Under the pieces are notes generated by a model. It was given only the letters and a program-made list of their open reading frames with translations, was not told where the DNA came from and ran no database searches. This document shows positions 37,501 through 47,420 of a stretch of DNA of 64,000 nucleotides, one piece after another (the first letter of the stretch is position 1; each line of letters opens with the position of its first letter). Position numbers and translations under genes: made by a program. Origin of the DNA: Nemopilema nomurai (lineage: Eukaryota; Cnidaria; Scyphozoa; Rhizostomeae; Rhizostomatidae); the NCBI GenBank assembly GCA_003864495.1, contig ML133499.1:2480001-2544000 (forward strand), in the 5' to 3' direction.

Positions 37501-39853
37501 TTGTAGTACCAAAATTAAAAATGGCTTTGAAAAAAGCAAACATTTTAGTAAACTAACTTCAGAGTACGTCAGAACATAGATCGAAAACTTTACGGTAGGA
37601 AATAAATATACCCAGTTGTGGACCGAAATAGGCCAATCAGAAACACGAATTGCTTAAATGAAAATGAGATTAGTTTACTCTGGCTCATAAAAAAAGATTT
37701 CCTTTGTTTGATTACATTCAGTACATCGTGTGAATTTAAGTAGAAAAATATGACAAATGCTCTCAGCCTTGACGACGAAAGCTCAGCCTGTCAGAGAAAA
37801 TTTAGGCCCCTCTTCAGCAAAATAATAGATGAATAATAAAATACATCAATAAGTTTCGAATATTTTTGTTGCTTTTCGGAAATACACTACCAGATTTTTT
37901 CTTAAAGGTAAAAATTGAGGATTACGACTTTGTGGTTGGTGGAAATAACATGAATTCATGTCATTGGACTCTAGTTGTAAGTCGTCTGAAAAAATTCGCA
38001 GTTCCGTCTTCCTGAATTTTTACATGCAAGTCGTCTCGTTCACATTTGATGGCCATCGATTCTAACTTCCACGACAAGGCGGTTTAATCACTAATCTCTA
38101 TAATCTCTATTCTGTTTGCAGATGGTGAAGCCCAAAGAAGGAACATTAATGTTCCTTAATTCATTTGGTGAGCTTCAAAGTCAGGTGGCAACACTCATGA
38201 AAAACTGGAAGTATGGAGAATATACCCATATATTATTTATTTGACTGTATAGCTTATTTTTAAATTGCTGCATAATGAATTTGATAAGGCTCTTTCTATG
38301 CCTAAATGACTGTATTTCTACTGTAATTATTTGTTTAGATTATTCTGGCGAAACAGGGTGGCATATCTCAACGCACCGACAATTGCGTGGAGATACGTAG
38401 CGCTATCGCATCCAAAACAAACTGATGGATTTAACTGCGGTGTCTACACAATGAAGGTATGCTTTGTGTTTGTATCAAAAAGTATTAAGGATAAAGAAGA
38501 AGTATAGCAAATTTGAATGGTACCTGTTAGTCTAGGCGAGTTTAGCTCAATAAATTTTCACTTAATTTTAGAAGACTGTATGTTTTTTGTCTGTCTGAAA
38601 AAATTAATTTTCTGTTTGTGGTACTCATTCATGGAAAAATAAATTTATCTGTATTGCTATCAGTTTGCAGAACAGATAATTGCTAAAGGACACGCAAACA
38701 TTGCAAATAAAACTGCGGACTTGGAGAGATACCGTAAAGAAATCGCAGAATTACTTGTTGCATCGTCAGGTGAGATATTTCTCACTTAATTGCAAAAATA
38801 TATGAAAGTGAAAACGTTGAAGATTTTTTTCAAACAGTTATTCTACATCAGCAAATGTTTGAACATGTGCATAATACTTTGTATAGATTTGTAATTGTTG
38901 CTTTTGTTTGAAAATTTTCATTTTCATTTAAAACTGTAGCCCTTTCAGACCAGCGGACTGCTTTTCAAATGGATCTGAATTTTCACAACCCTTTTTTTCA
39001 TACTGCAGATGGCAGAGAAAATGGATGGTGCAGCGTTTGCTCTTTTTATGAAGGTGATGATGTTACAGTAAGTACTTGACTGGGCAATTTTCTTTATTTT
39101 TTTTAAACTTCAAGGCTATCAATTCAACAAAAGAATTATATAATACAGTTAAATACGGGAATTTTCTACATCTGTACTTACCCGACGATACAATAACGGG
39201 AAAAAGTCTATTTTTGATCGCCTATCTATTTTGACCACCAAAAGTTAACTACAAATATTCATTCGTCACATAATAGATTTTTGTAAAAATCAGAAAACAA
39301 ATTTGAACGAGAAACTTGCATTTTTTTCTAGCTACAATGTATGTCATGCCCAAGATGGATCCATGCTAAGTGCAAAGGAGAGACGAAACTCCAAGACAAC
39401 GAAGATTTTGAGTGCGCTGTTTGCATTTCGGAGCTCGTGCATGCAGTAGCAAAAGCAATCGAAAATCCGAGTCCTCCAGGATCTCCACAACAAGTCCTAG
39501 CAACACCAAAAGCTTCAAAAATTAGAATCAAATATAGATATCTGATGATGAAGGTTGGCAAAAAAACAAGAGCCAAAAGGTGTGAAGCATGCAGGGCCCC
39601 CTTCAAGGAAAAGCAGCAAGCAATGCAAAGATTTCTGATCGGACACTACAGCTCCAAACCATTCTATCTCAAGCGCGATGGTAAATGGCACCAAGGTGCA
39701 CGAAATTATTTTTATTGTGTCAAACAAAGTTGCTTACACTCGATCGATATTTCGGTGACAGGATCCGAGATCGATCTTTCCAGTGTGAAAGATGAACTTC
39801 TGCCATCAGATATTCAACAGTTTTCACGTGATGGAGTTTTAATTAAAATCTGA
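31584..39853 (+). CDS. Ginger protein: integrase + Ulp1-like (C48) protease + PHD finger, 15 exons, integrase part damaged
   Basis: Exons are 31584-31782, 31982-32193, 33725-33918 (its donor sits just before 33900), 34411-34517, 35011-35197, 35576-36434, 36625-36737, 37121-37171, 37402-37479, 37908-37976, 38122-38210, 38339-38456, 38664-38769, 39009-39067 and 39332-39853. Phases agree except in exon 3. Exon 2 holds the integrase H2 zinc half (FHDSPIGGHSGF). Exons 3-5 hold DLMGAYPVTKKGNKYIFTCT, LTDQGREF and AAYHPQTNGLDERTNR (D, D, E). Exon 6 holds a GPY-like stretch KWTGPYTISEIV and an acidic linker. Exons 8-13 form a Ulp1 fold with His in SCHWTLV and Cys in DGFNCGVYTMK. Exons 14-15 form a C4HC3 PHD finger. 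Damage: a frame-shifting deletion between PWQM and DLMG near 33741, no CxxC exon, and a gap before LTDQG. The protease and PHD exons are clean. Confidence 0.85.
32352..32652. repeat. MITE-like inverted repeat in a Ginger intron
   Basis: The left arm (32360-32411) repeats GCGAGTT-type words (AAGTTGCGAGTTACGACTTG, TTGTCAGCTGCGAGTTGTCA). The right arm, inverted (32590-32652), has the same words (TTTTGCGAGTTGCGAGTCGT). The unit is about 300 bp with no coding content and lies between exons 2 and 3 of the Ginger gene. Confidence 0.6.
33326..33690 (+). repeat. Dispersed intron repeat, copy 1
   Basis: It shares with 34604-34858 the words AAGAACAAATTAA, GTGAATATTCAAACTTGT and GTCTCACTCACTTTGTTGGC in the same order and orientation. 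The ends read TATAAGAAC and GTTCTTATTA, a short inverted pair. A partial third relative occurs near 31180-31400. Open frames over these copies are spurious. Confidence 0.7.
34075..34214 (+). repeat. tRNA-derived SINE, copy 1
   Basis: It starts with a TTTGGCTCAGTGGAATGAG A-box and has a GGAGTTCGATTTCGACC B-box about 45 bases later, then a tail TTGGGTAGCACCCTTGTGG and GTCAGCC...TTATGATTAG. About 19 bases of TA repeat precede it. The reverse-strand copy at 52906-53042 matches along its whole length. It sits in a Ginger intron. Confidence 0.85.
34604..34858 (+). repeat. Dispersed intron repeat, copy 2
   Basis: Second copy of the repeat at 33326-33690, about 250 bp, in the intron between Ginger exons 4 and 5. 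Substitutions and short indels separate the copies. Confidence 0.7.
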
Positions 39854-40062
39854 ATTTACTTTTTAATTTTTCATATTACCTGCTGATGTTTTATAAATCA
39901 CATATTTACTACCTTTTGAATCGAGTTTTTCTAGATTTTCTTCACTATCCTTTTATTATGACCTGGGTTCATGCGTCAAATTGCATTTATGTCTGCAACT
40001 AAGCTTTTTCGTAAACAAACTAGTTTTTTTTTAGTTTAGTGCAGTTCAAAGAGAAAGGCCCA

Positions 40063-40582
40063 ATTCTACCATTCGTTTTGGTTGCCTATTGTTTAAGTGC
40101 TTGGGTACCTTTTTGTATAACCAAAATTGCCATGCGTTTGTGTACCCGGACCGAAATGCATGCTAAATTCTACCATTCGTTTTGGCTGCCTCTTCTTTAA
40201 GTGCTTGGGTACGTTTTTGCATAACCAAAATTGCCACGCGTTTGTGTACCCGGACCGAAATGCATGCTAAATTCTACCATTCGTTTTGGTTACCTATTGT
40301 TTAAGTGCTTGGGTACCTTTTTGCATAACCCAAATTGCCATGCGTTTGTGTACCCGGACCGAAATGCATGTTAAATTCTACCATTCGTTTTGGTTACCTA
40401 TTGTTTAAGTGCTTGGGTACGTTTTTGCATAACCAAAATTGCCATGCGTTTGTGTACCCGGACCGAAATGCATGTTAAATTCTACCATTCGTTTTGGTTA
40501 CCTCTTCTTTAAGTGCTTGGGTACGTTTTTGCATAACCAAAATTGCCATACGTTTGTGTACCCGGACCGAAATGCATAAGGT
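40063..40582 (+). repeat. 104-bp tandem array at the Ginger right end, five units
   Basis: Units begin ATTCTACCATTCGTTTTGGT at 40063, 40167, 40271, 40375 and 40479, exactly 104 bp apart. Each contains GGACCGAAATGCAT, close to the inverted terminus (GTTACCGAAACGCAT at 40581-40595), plus TTGGGTAC. The array is internal to the element, ending about 20 bp before its tip, and may act as repeated transposase-binding sites (inference). Confidence 0.95.
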
Positions 40583-40601
40583 TACCGAAACGCATGTGAC
40601 A

Positions 40602-41010
40602 CCGGATTCGACCGGATTATAGTGCTGTTTGGCCAACCAAAAGTGTTCCAGCACTGTTTACCATTAAAACTGAACGGGTTAAGCAGTTTAACAACATTTT
40701 CTAGCCAACTGGCCCGTTTCTACCACTTTTAATGTGTGGAGGGGGTCACCGTTATTGCATGTCAAATTTTGGTAAGAGTTAACGGTGCCGGATTCGACAG
40801 GATTCTAGTGCTGTTTGGCCAACCAAAAGTGCTCCAGCACTGTTTACCATTAAAACTGAACGGGTTAAGCAGTTTAACAACATTTTCAAGCTAACTCGCC
40901 CGTTTCTATCACTTTTAATGTGTGGAGGGGGTCACCGTTATTGCATGTCAAATTTTGGTAAGAGTTAACGGTGCCGTATTCGACAGGATTCTAGTGGTGT
41001 TTTGCTCCTT
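40602..41010 (+). repeat. 186-bp satellite hosting the Ginger insertion
   Basis: Units begin CCGGATTCGACCGGATT at 40602 and CCGGATTCGACAGGATT at 40788, and a third starts at 40974. The spacing is 186 bp each time. A diverged relative lies left of the transposon at about 30570-30653 (GGAGGGGGTTGCC...AACGGTG), as expected if the element landed inside the array. Confidence 0.9.
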
Positions 41011-41018
41011 TTCTTTTT

Positions 41019-41570
41019 GGACTCAAGTATTTCCACCTTTTTGTCACTCTTTTCACAACGTTACAATGAATCTACAATTGGTGATTATTATTGAATGCTT
41101 TGAAAAACTTTTCACACGTATTTAACTTGACAATTCGCAAATCACTTTTATTGATCCTTTTTGAAAGGCCATCCTTTTATCTCTTCCTCACAGATGTTTG
41201 ACTTACTTTACCTTAGTTGAATAGTTTTTAGAATGTCCCATGTGCTATTGGACTCAAGTATTTCCGCCTTTTTGTCACTCTTTTCACAACGTTACAATGA
41301 ATCTTCAATTGGTGATTATTATTGAATGCTTTGAAAAACTTTTTACACGTATTTAACTTGACAATTCGCAAATCACTTTTATTGATCCTTTTTGAAAGGC
41401 CATCCTTTTATCTCTTCCTCACAGATGTTTGACTTACTTTACCTTAGTTGAATAGTTTTTAGAATGTCCCATGTGCTATTGGACTCAAGTATTTCCGCCT
41501 TTTTGTCACTCTTTTCACAACGTTACAATGTATTTACAATCGGCAATTATTATTGAAAACTTATCACACG
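41019..41570 (+). repeat. 231-bp satellite, about 2.4 units
   Basis: GGACTCAAGTATTTCCRCC starts at 41019, 41250 and 41481, exactly 231 bp apart. The last unit diverges after about 41550. It directly follows the 186-bp array and precedes the KDZ-like gene. Confidence 0.93.
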
Positions 41571-41662
41571 TATTGAACCTGTAACTCATCTTTCAATATT
41601 TAGGGGCATCGTTATTTCATTCGTGGCTTCAACCCAATCCTGATCCAACCAGATTTTTTGCA

Positions 41663-44600
41663 ATGGAGAATCTCGAGAGAAGCAGAAACAGCGACACTGG
41701 GGAAGGTTCCAAAAGAAAAATTTACGTGGTAAAAGAAAAATCAAGTTATGTGCCCAAGCATAGTTTCAAAACATTTTCTTTAATGTCGAACAAGCGAAGT
41801 CGCCCAAAGTCGTACACACGCAAGAAGCCCAAAGCGGTTGCAGAAGCGATGACTGATCCTTCAACGGACGATGTCAACTCAGACAGTATGGTAGTACGCT
41901 CTGATGCAGGCGATGCTTGTGAGTACATTTGATCTTTTTAACAACCATTCAAACCCACCTGACAAGTAGACATTTCTTCCCTTCGCAGTGTACAATGGTA
42001 GAAACCACCAATTCTTTCTTTTCCTCAAGGGGTAGCAGCAGGGCTGGCCGAATTTGACGAGAGTAGCGATGTTGACCTGGAAGATCTGGGAATTTCAAGT
42101 AGCGACGATGAGGTGGGAAGCTCTTCTACCTTAGACTCAATACGACCTTTTAATTCTGTCTTTACTAGAAAAAAGTTGGAGAATGAAGAGATTAATTGAT
42201 CTGTATTTTATTTAGATAATGTTGCAGATACGTTTTATATAAACACCGTTTGATATTTGGCAATTTCTTTTTTTAAGACTGACTGCCATACACCTTTGCC
42301 TGGTGCTACAACTCTAGCAACGCCTACGAAGGTAATCGAATTCACTTTCCTACATAGCCATAACTACTGTCAAAACTAAATTTCAAATTATTTTCGTGTT
42401 GATAACTTGCCTGGTACTCTCATATTGCTCTCGTTTCAGTTATCGATAGGTCGAAATGATGCCTACATGATGGAGATCCTGAGAGAAAATGGTCTAGTTG
42501 CCCTCGATGAAAGATTCAGCAAGTTTCTGCTAAAAGATGTCAATTTGAAGAAAGGCAGCTTAAAGGTAAGGGCGGCCTGTACAAGAACCTAAAACTCTTC
42601 TATGATAAATAAAAATTGTAAATAAAAATTAATTCTCGCAAGACCACCAGTAATTCCTGTGGTTGGTAGTACTAATGAGTCAATGCTATTTTAAATTAGA
42701 TGATAATATAGACTTGTTTCATAATATAGACACTTTATTTTAGACCCAATCATGGTCTCGATGTCAATAGAACTGCTGCCAGATTCAGGGATGGGTATCG
42801 ATGGTCGTTTAGATGCACCTAATCAGAATCTGACTTTTTTCTGTCCTCACTCTTTGTCTCCAGCTGCATGACTTTGTACTGGTCCGACGGATGATTGTGG
42901 TGTTCACCGATGAAGAAGTATGGCAGTACACTTGTTCGTGCGACAGGAATCGCCGTGCCTTCATTGCGAATACCAACGACAGTGTCCAGGGGACTGCTGC
43001 AGGTCAGTTTTTTACTCTTTGTTCCTGAAGCATAGACGCTAGCAGATATGAGCAGTCATGTTTCTGCATGCAGGCGCTACGCTTACTCTTTCATTTTTTC
43101 TTGCAATCATTTTCATAATGATACACACTGGCTTTTACAGACTTCGAATTTCGGGTATGTGAAAAGTATCCCGAATGCATTCACATCATTGTTTGCAAAA
43201 AGATAGCGAGAAAATGGGATCAGCTGAATGACATAAAGTGTAACACAAGTGAGGAAGGTACGATGATTGTAATAATGACTGTTTGTATTTCATGCATATC
43301 GGCAATGTTACAGCACCAAATTAATCTAGAAAAAATTCAAAATAATATTCAGAATAATCGCATAATACTCAAAACCATTTAGATTATGAAAATAATTTTG
43401 TCCATAGTCATTATACTACAGTTATAAGATGGGACTACTTTAATCTCAAGCCTGCTTTTTCTGACTTCATTGCACACTATCACTTTCCTTTGTGGAACAA
43501 CATAAACTGAAAATGTAACTTTTGCTGTTGTAGATGATGGAGGTTATTATGAACATCAATATAGTAAGGTAAAGTACCAGGAATATAATGGTGGCATATA
43601 ATTGCTTACAATGCTGGCATTATAATTAAGTTGTGAACAAATGTTTGTGCAAAAATATACAAAAATGTGCAAAAGTTACAAAATTGTACGCTCCGCCATT
43701 GGTAATGGGTCTGAAGTGTTTTGAATGATTTTGTGGTTAATTTCTTCCAGAATTCTCCATTAATCAAGGAAGTGAGTTTTGGCAACAACCCTACTGTATA
43801 CGTAGAGCTGTCCAAGGACGACTTCGGGATTGTTGGTGTCGACAGAAGAGGCTATGTCTGTCATTCCTGTTGCTTTGCCAGGCACCACTGCTATCACGTC
43901 AAGGCATTCAGAGGAATCTGCGCTGAAGCAGACACGGCCTCTGAGCGATTTACAGCAATGGTGGAAAGGGCAGAGAGGCTAAAGAACCAAGAGAGCAGGT
44001 CGAAACCAAAAAGGTCCTTGTCGACTGGAAGAATTGGATGGGCAACAACAGATCTACAAGTCAGCGTTATGAATGGAACAATGACCGATGTTTTCCTACA
44101 ATTAGACGACGGAAGGTTGACTCTGATCCCCGACTTTGCCGGAGAAATATGTGCAACTTGCAACACGTCGTTCAACTCTGAGCTATTTTGGGAAAGGGCA
44201 AAAAAAATGGTGACTCGGAGCTCCATCAAATACGTAGAAGGTTTGCAATAAATAATGGCATAAAAGACAAACTAAAATGTTATTTAGCATTTTATTGATA
44301 TGATATGTTTATTGTTATTTAGCATGTTATTTGATATTATTGATATTAGAATACTTAGGGATTTTTCTACCTAAGCTTGTATACATATACAACATATACA
44401 ACATACATTTCAGTTCCTTGGCGAAAATGTCCAAACTGCGGCTCCAAGCAAGATTATTGCGGGTCAAGCAGGGGAATTTTGAACATGGGGGAATTTTTGA
44501 TCGGCCATGATGTTCTCAAGGACTTCTTGTTCAGATTCCTTACTGGAAACAGGTTCGTATCCCCAAAACAAACCCTTTGTCTTAATCTGACAAAATCATA

Positions 44601-46685
44601 TGAACAGACATTTCAATAAATGATATGGAAAAGTGGAAGATTATAAACCAGTGATTTTACCATAGTGAAGTCTTAGGCATTCTTCGATTCCCACTTGCAG
44701 CCATCTCGAATGAATACGCTCAAACATTTTTGTATTCTAACTGTGGATAACTTTCCGTTCTCTCACAGCTCAAGCTTAGTTGGCTTTTCATGATTCCATG
44801 AAGCTGTACCACCACGCCGCACACAGCCACCAAGTAGAAACAATAAACTACCAACAGTGGCGCATGTCGTGGTATGCATTTCTCGACCTCATGGATATCA
44901 AATACTGTGATGGCTTCATGTGTCAGATCTGTCAGCAGCATCCAACAATTTTATCTTGCGATGCAACTACGCTTGGCTTTCGCCGAGAGTATGCAACAAA
45001 CATTTCTCTACCGACAGACGCTATGGAGGGTGTATGTCTTTCAGGAAGATGAGTATTTTGGAGCTTTTAGATTGACATAAATCTATTGCAATCAACTGGT
45101 ATTGATATGTTACCTACAGACCTGGTTCATCGTTATCGAAGAATTGCTAGCATTCTGTTTGTCTAGGAAACTGTTCAAAAGCGAAAAATTATTCTGTAAA
45201 GATTATTCTGTATATTGGACCTAGGTAACGAGTTTCTTATCTCCGCTTATTACTTTACTAGTTTCAAGGAAAGAATATTCTTGAAAAAGGAGGAAGTGCG
45301 CATGCAACTTGGCAAATACTGCACGACGAATGTGTCTAATGAAGAGATCCAGCTAACGCACAAATTGCTTCAAAGCGAGCAACCAGCTTTGTCATCGTTT
45401 CTTTCGTGGTGTGAGAAAGAGTTTGACTCTTGGCACAGCATCCAAAAAAACCCGTGCAATCTCTGCTGACGTGCATCTCATCTGCCTCTCCGGTCTGCTC
45501 CTATTGCCCACCTACAGATGTGGTCCAAAGAGCCCTTGATGAAATCGAAAGTTGCGACCAGATAGGGCACAACTTGCCAGCTTTGTTAGCACTTCAAGAG
45601 AACGCACCTGTGATCTTTGACGCGCTAGCAACCATCGGGTCGCTTAAGATGCCAGTTTAGTGGAAGAGTCTACTGAAAGAGATGAAAATCATCAGTCGAA
45701 AGCCATTTCTTACGACACAACACGAGCTTGTCGCTGCTAACGAAAGGTCAGAAACCTTGCAAAGAGACTATTTCCCGTGTTGGCCTCGAGTTTGCAAAAG
45801 AGGCGTTTACAGAAGTGACGGAGAAAAGGAAAAGATCACGACCAATTGTTCAAAAAGTGGCAAAGGACAGTCATTAATGCCTGGAATATTCACGGTCTAC
45901 TGCCAACACGGTTAGTAAAGTAGTTTATTCAGTATGCTATAAACAATGATTATGGTATTGAGAAAGTACACAAGATACATTTATAAAAAAATTTTTTAAA
46001 TGTGCCAAATTTGATGACAGCTAGGGCACAACCCAAGTATTAAGTCTTATGTTGTTAAGTCTTTCTCTTTTTATAATGGCTGCATGTTATTCCAGGTGTT
46101 TGCTAAGGTTTCCAAGTAATGGATTACCGAGAATCGCCAAACATTCCCTTCGAAATATTCAGAACACGCTTCCAACAAGGTTGGTTTGTTTTTCTTATTT
46201 TTTCAATATTTACGATACATGTAGCTCCTCATAAACGATGAACTGAATGACATCATGGAATTTTTTTGACTCTAGGTCCGCAAGCCATCACTTACGACAA
46301 TGCATGTTCCTTGCACGACATTCGTTGTTGATCGATTCCACTGGAAGAATCACAAAGGTTTGTACAAATACGTTGCTCCAAATAGGCAGGAATAGAACAT
46401 AGCAAATACATAACCGATTGGAAATGCAACAAAGCATCTGATCCACATCAACTTTTTCCGGTAATTGGGGTAATGTATCTTTACAGCATGTGCAAAAAGC
46501 TACGACATGTTTTTGTACCCGAAGTTTTCCAGCATCAATAGCCAAATAAATGAACAAAGAAATGCTGTTCTAAAGAAGCTTAAAAATCAAGTTTCCTACA
46601 TGTCCGAGGAGAGGTTTCTGAAGCACGTCAGACTACACCTCTGGTATAAGAACTTGGCATTAACAAACAATTTACCGAAACTGAG
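41663..46685 (+). pseudogene. KDZ/HMGXB3-like transposase gene, 14 exons, 3' half broken
   Basis: Exons are 41663-41918, 42030-42112, 42278-42331, 42440-42565, 42864-43002, 43141-43257, 43534-43568, 43751-44240, 44414-44552, about 44769-45029, 45225-45910, 46096-46179, 46276-46357 and 46487-46685. Borders are GT...AG and phases agree in the first nine. The N-terminus is basic and serine-rich. A SWIM-like CSCD segment (WQYTCSCDRNRRAF) lies in exon 5 and a CHSCCFARHHCYH stretch in exon 8. Exon 9 has WRKCPNCG and ILNMGEFLIGHDVLKDF. Exon 10 has FLDLMDIKYCDGFMCQICQQ. Exons 12-14 give FQVMDYRESPNIPFEIFRTR, ITYDNACSLH, FVVDRFHWKNHK and INSQINEQRNAVLKKLKNQ. The D...H...EQ order resembles KDZ-type transposases and human HMGXB3-like proteins (recalled, moderate). 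Damage: a frameshift near 44779, a shift near 45450, a TAG at 45658, a TAA in exon 12 and a deletion inside exon 13. Confidence 0.7.
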
Positions 46686-47420
46686 GTATGTATATAACAG
46701 CATTATCTACTTTAAATGCATCCACAATAATAATCATCATAGATTTATAGAGATTTATTCAAGCTAGACAATTGCAATTTCACGTTTTCCATTTACAGCT
46801 AATCACTTACCTGAGAGTTGTTAAGGTACATGGTGGTCTATCATGTTCAATATGGTGGTCTTTCCTAAAACAAATGATATGGTAATAACTTCGATTTCAT
46901 CAATAACTCACTGAGAATTAGCTATGTTTAAAATGCTTTCATCTCTACTTTTAGATAAATTGCGGATAACTTACGAGGATTGTCCGTGCACGTGCAAGCG
47001 TGATTCGTTCTTACAAGAAAGTCTAGAAGCTGAAGGGAATTGCTGGTTAAAAACGATGTTGATAGAAAAATGTTCATTAACGAAATCAGATGATTATTTC
47101 TCAAAACCCGGTTAGTAAAGAATATAAGTAAGACTCTACCTCAGGCAGCAGAACCCATTTGTTGAAAACGATCTTGGAACCGATTTCCAAGTTCGCCAAC
47201 GTTTTATCGCTCCCCGCTATTCGAGCTAGGTAACCAAGTAAGAGCTCGGCCTGGAAAAAATATGCCAATTTTGTGTAACGTATAGAGAGGTAAAGCAAAA
47301 GGAGAAGTACAACACTTAGTCAAAAAGCTGACAAAACTGAGAGACCTTCGGATAAAATATAGTCGCAATTGGATAAATAAATTTGGAACTCACCACCGTC
47401 GAATATTCGTCGCCTAGCCA
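46686..47420. other. No clear gene; one possible orphan exon
   Basis: A forward frame after a CTTTTAG acceptor (about 46957-47112) reads LRITYEDCPCTCKRDSF and stops just past a GTTAGT donor-like site. It does not join the preceding exon in phase. Reverse frames at 47298-47101 are not recognised. The left end of element C should lie here or slightly downstream, but I could not find matching terminal repeats. Confidence 0.3.

Larger units (their letters stand above)
30654..40601. mobile_element. Ginger-type DNA transposon, about 9.9 kb, CCGG target duplication
   Basis: The left end starts TGTAATATGCGTTTTGGTAC. The right end, inverted, starts TGTCACATGCGTTTCGGTAA. CCGG flanks both (30650-30653 and 40602-40605). 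The next satellite units read AACGGTGCCGGATTCGAC, which reconstructs the empty site. Ends of the form TGT...ACA and a 4-bp duplication fit Ginger, a DNA transposon group with a retrovirus-like integrase (family knowledge). The interior carries one 15-exon gene, a 46-bp repeat at the left end, a 104-bp array at the right end, and later insertions in its introns. Confidence 0.88.
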
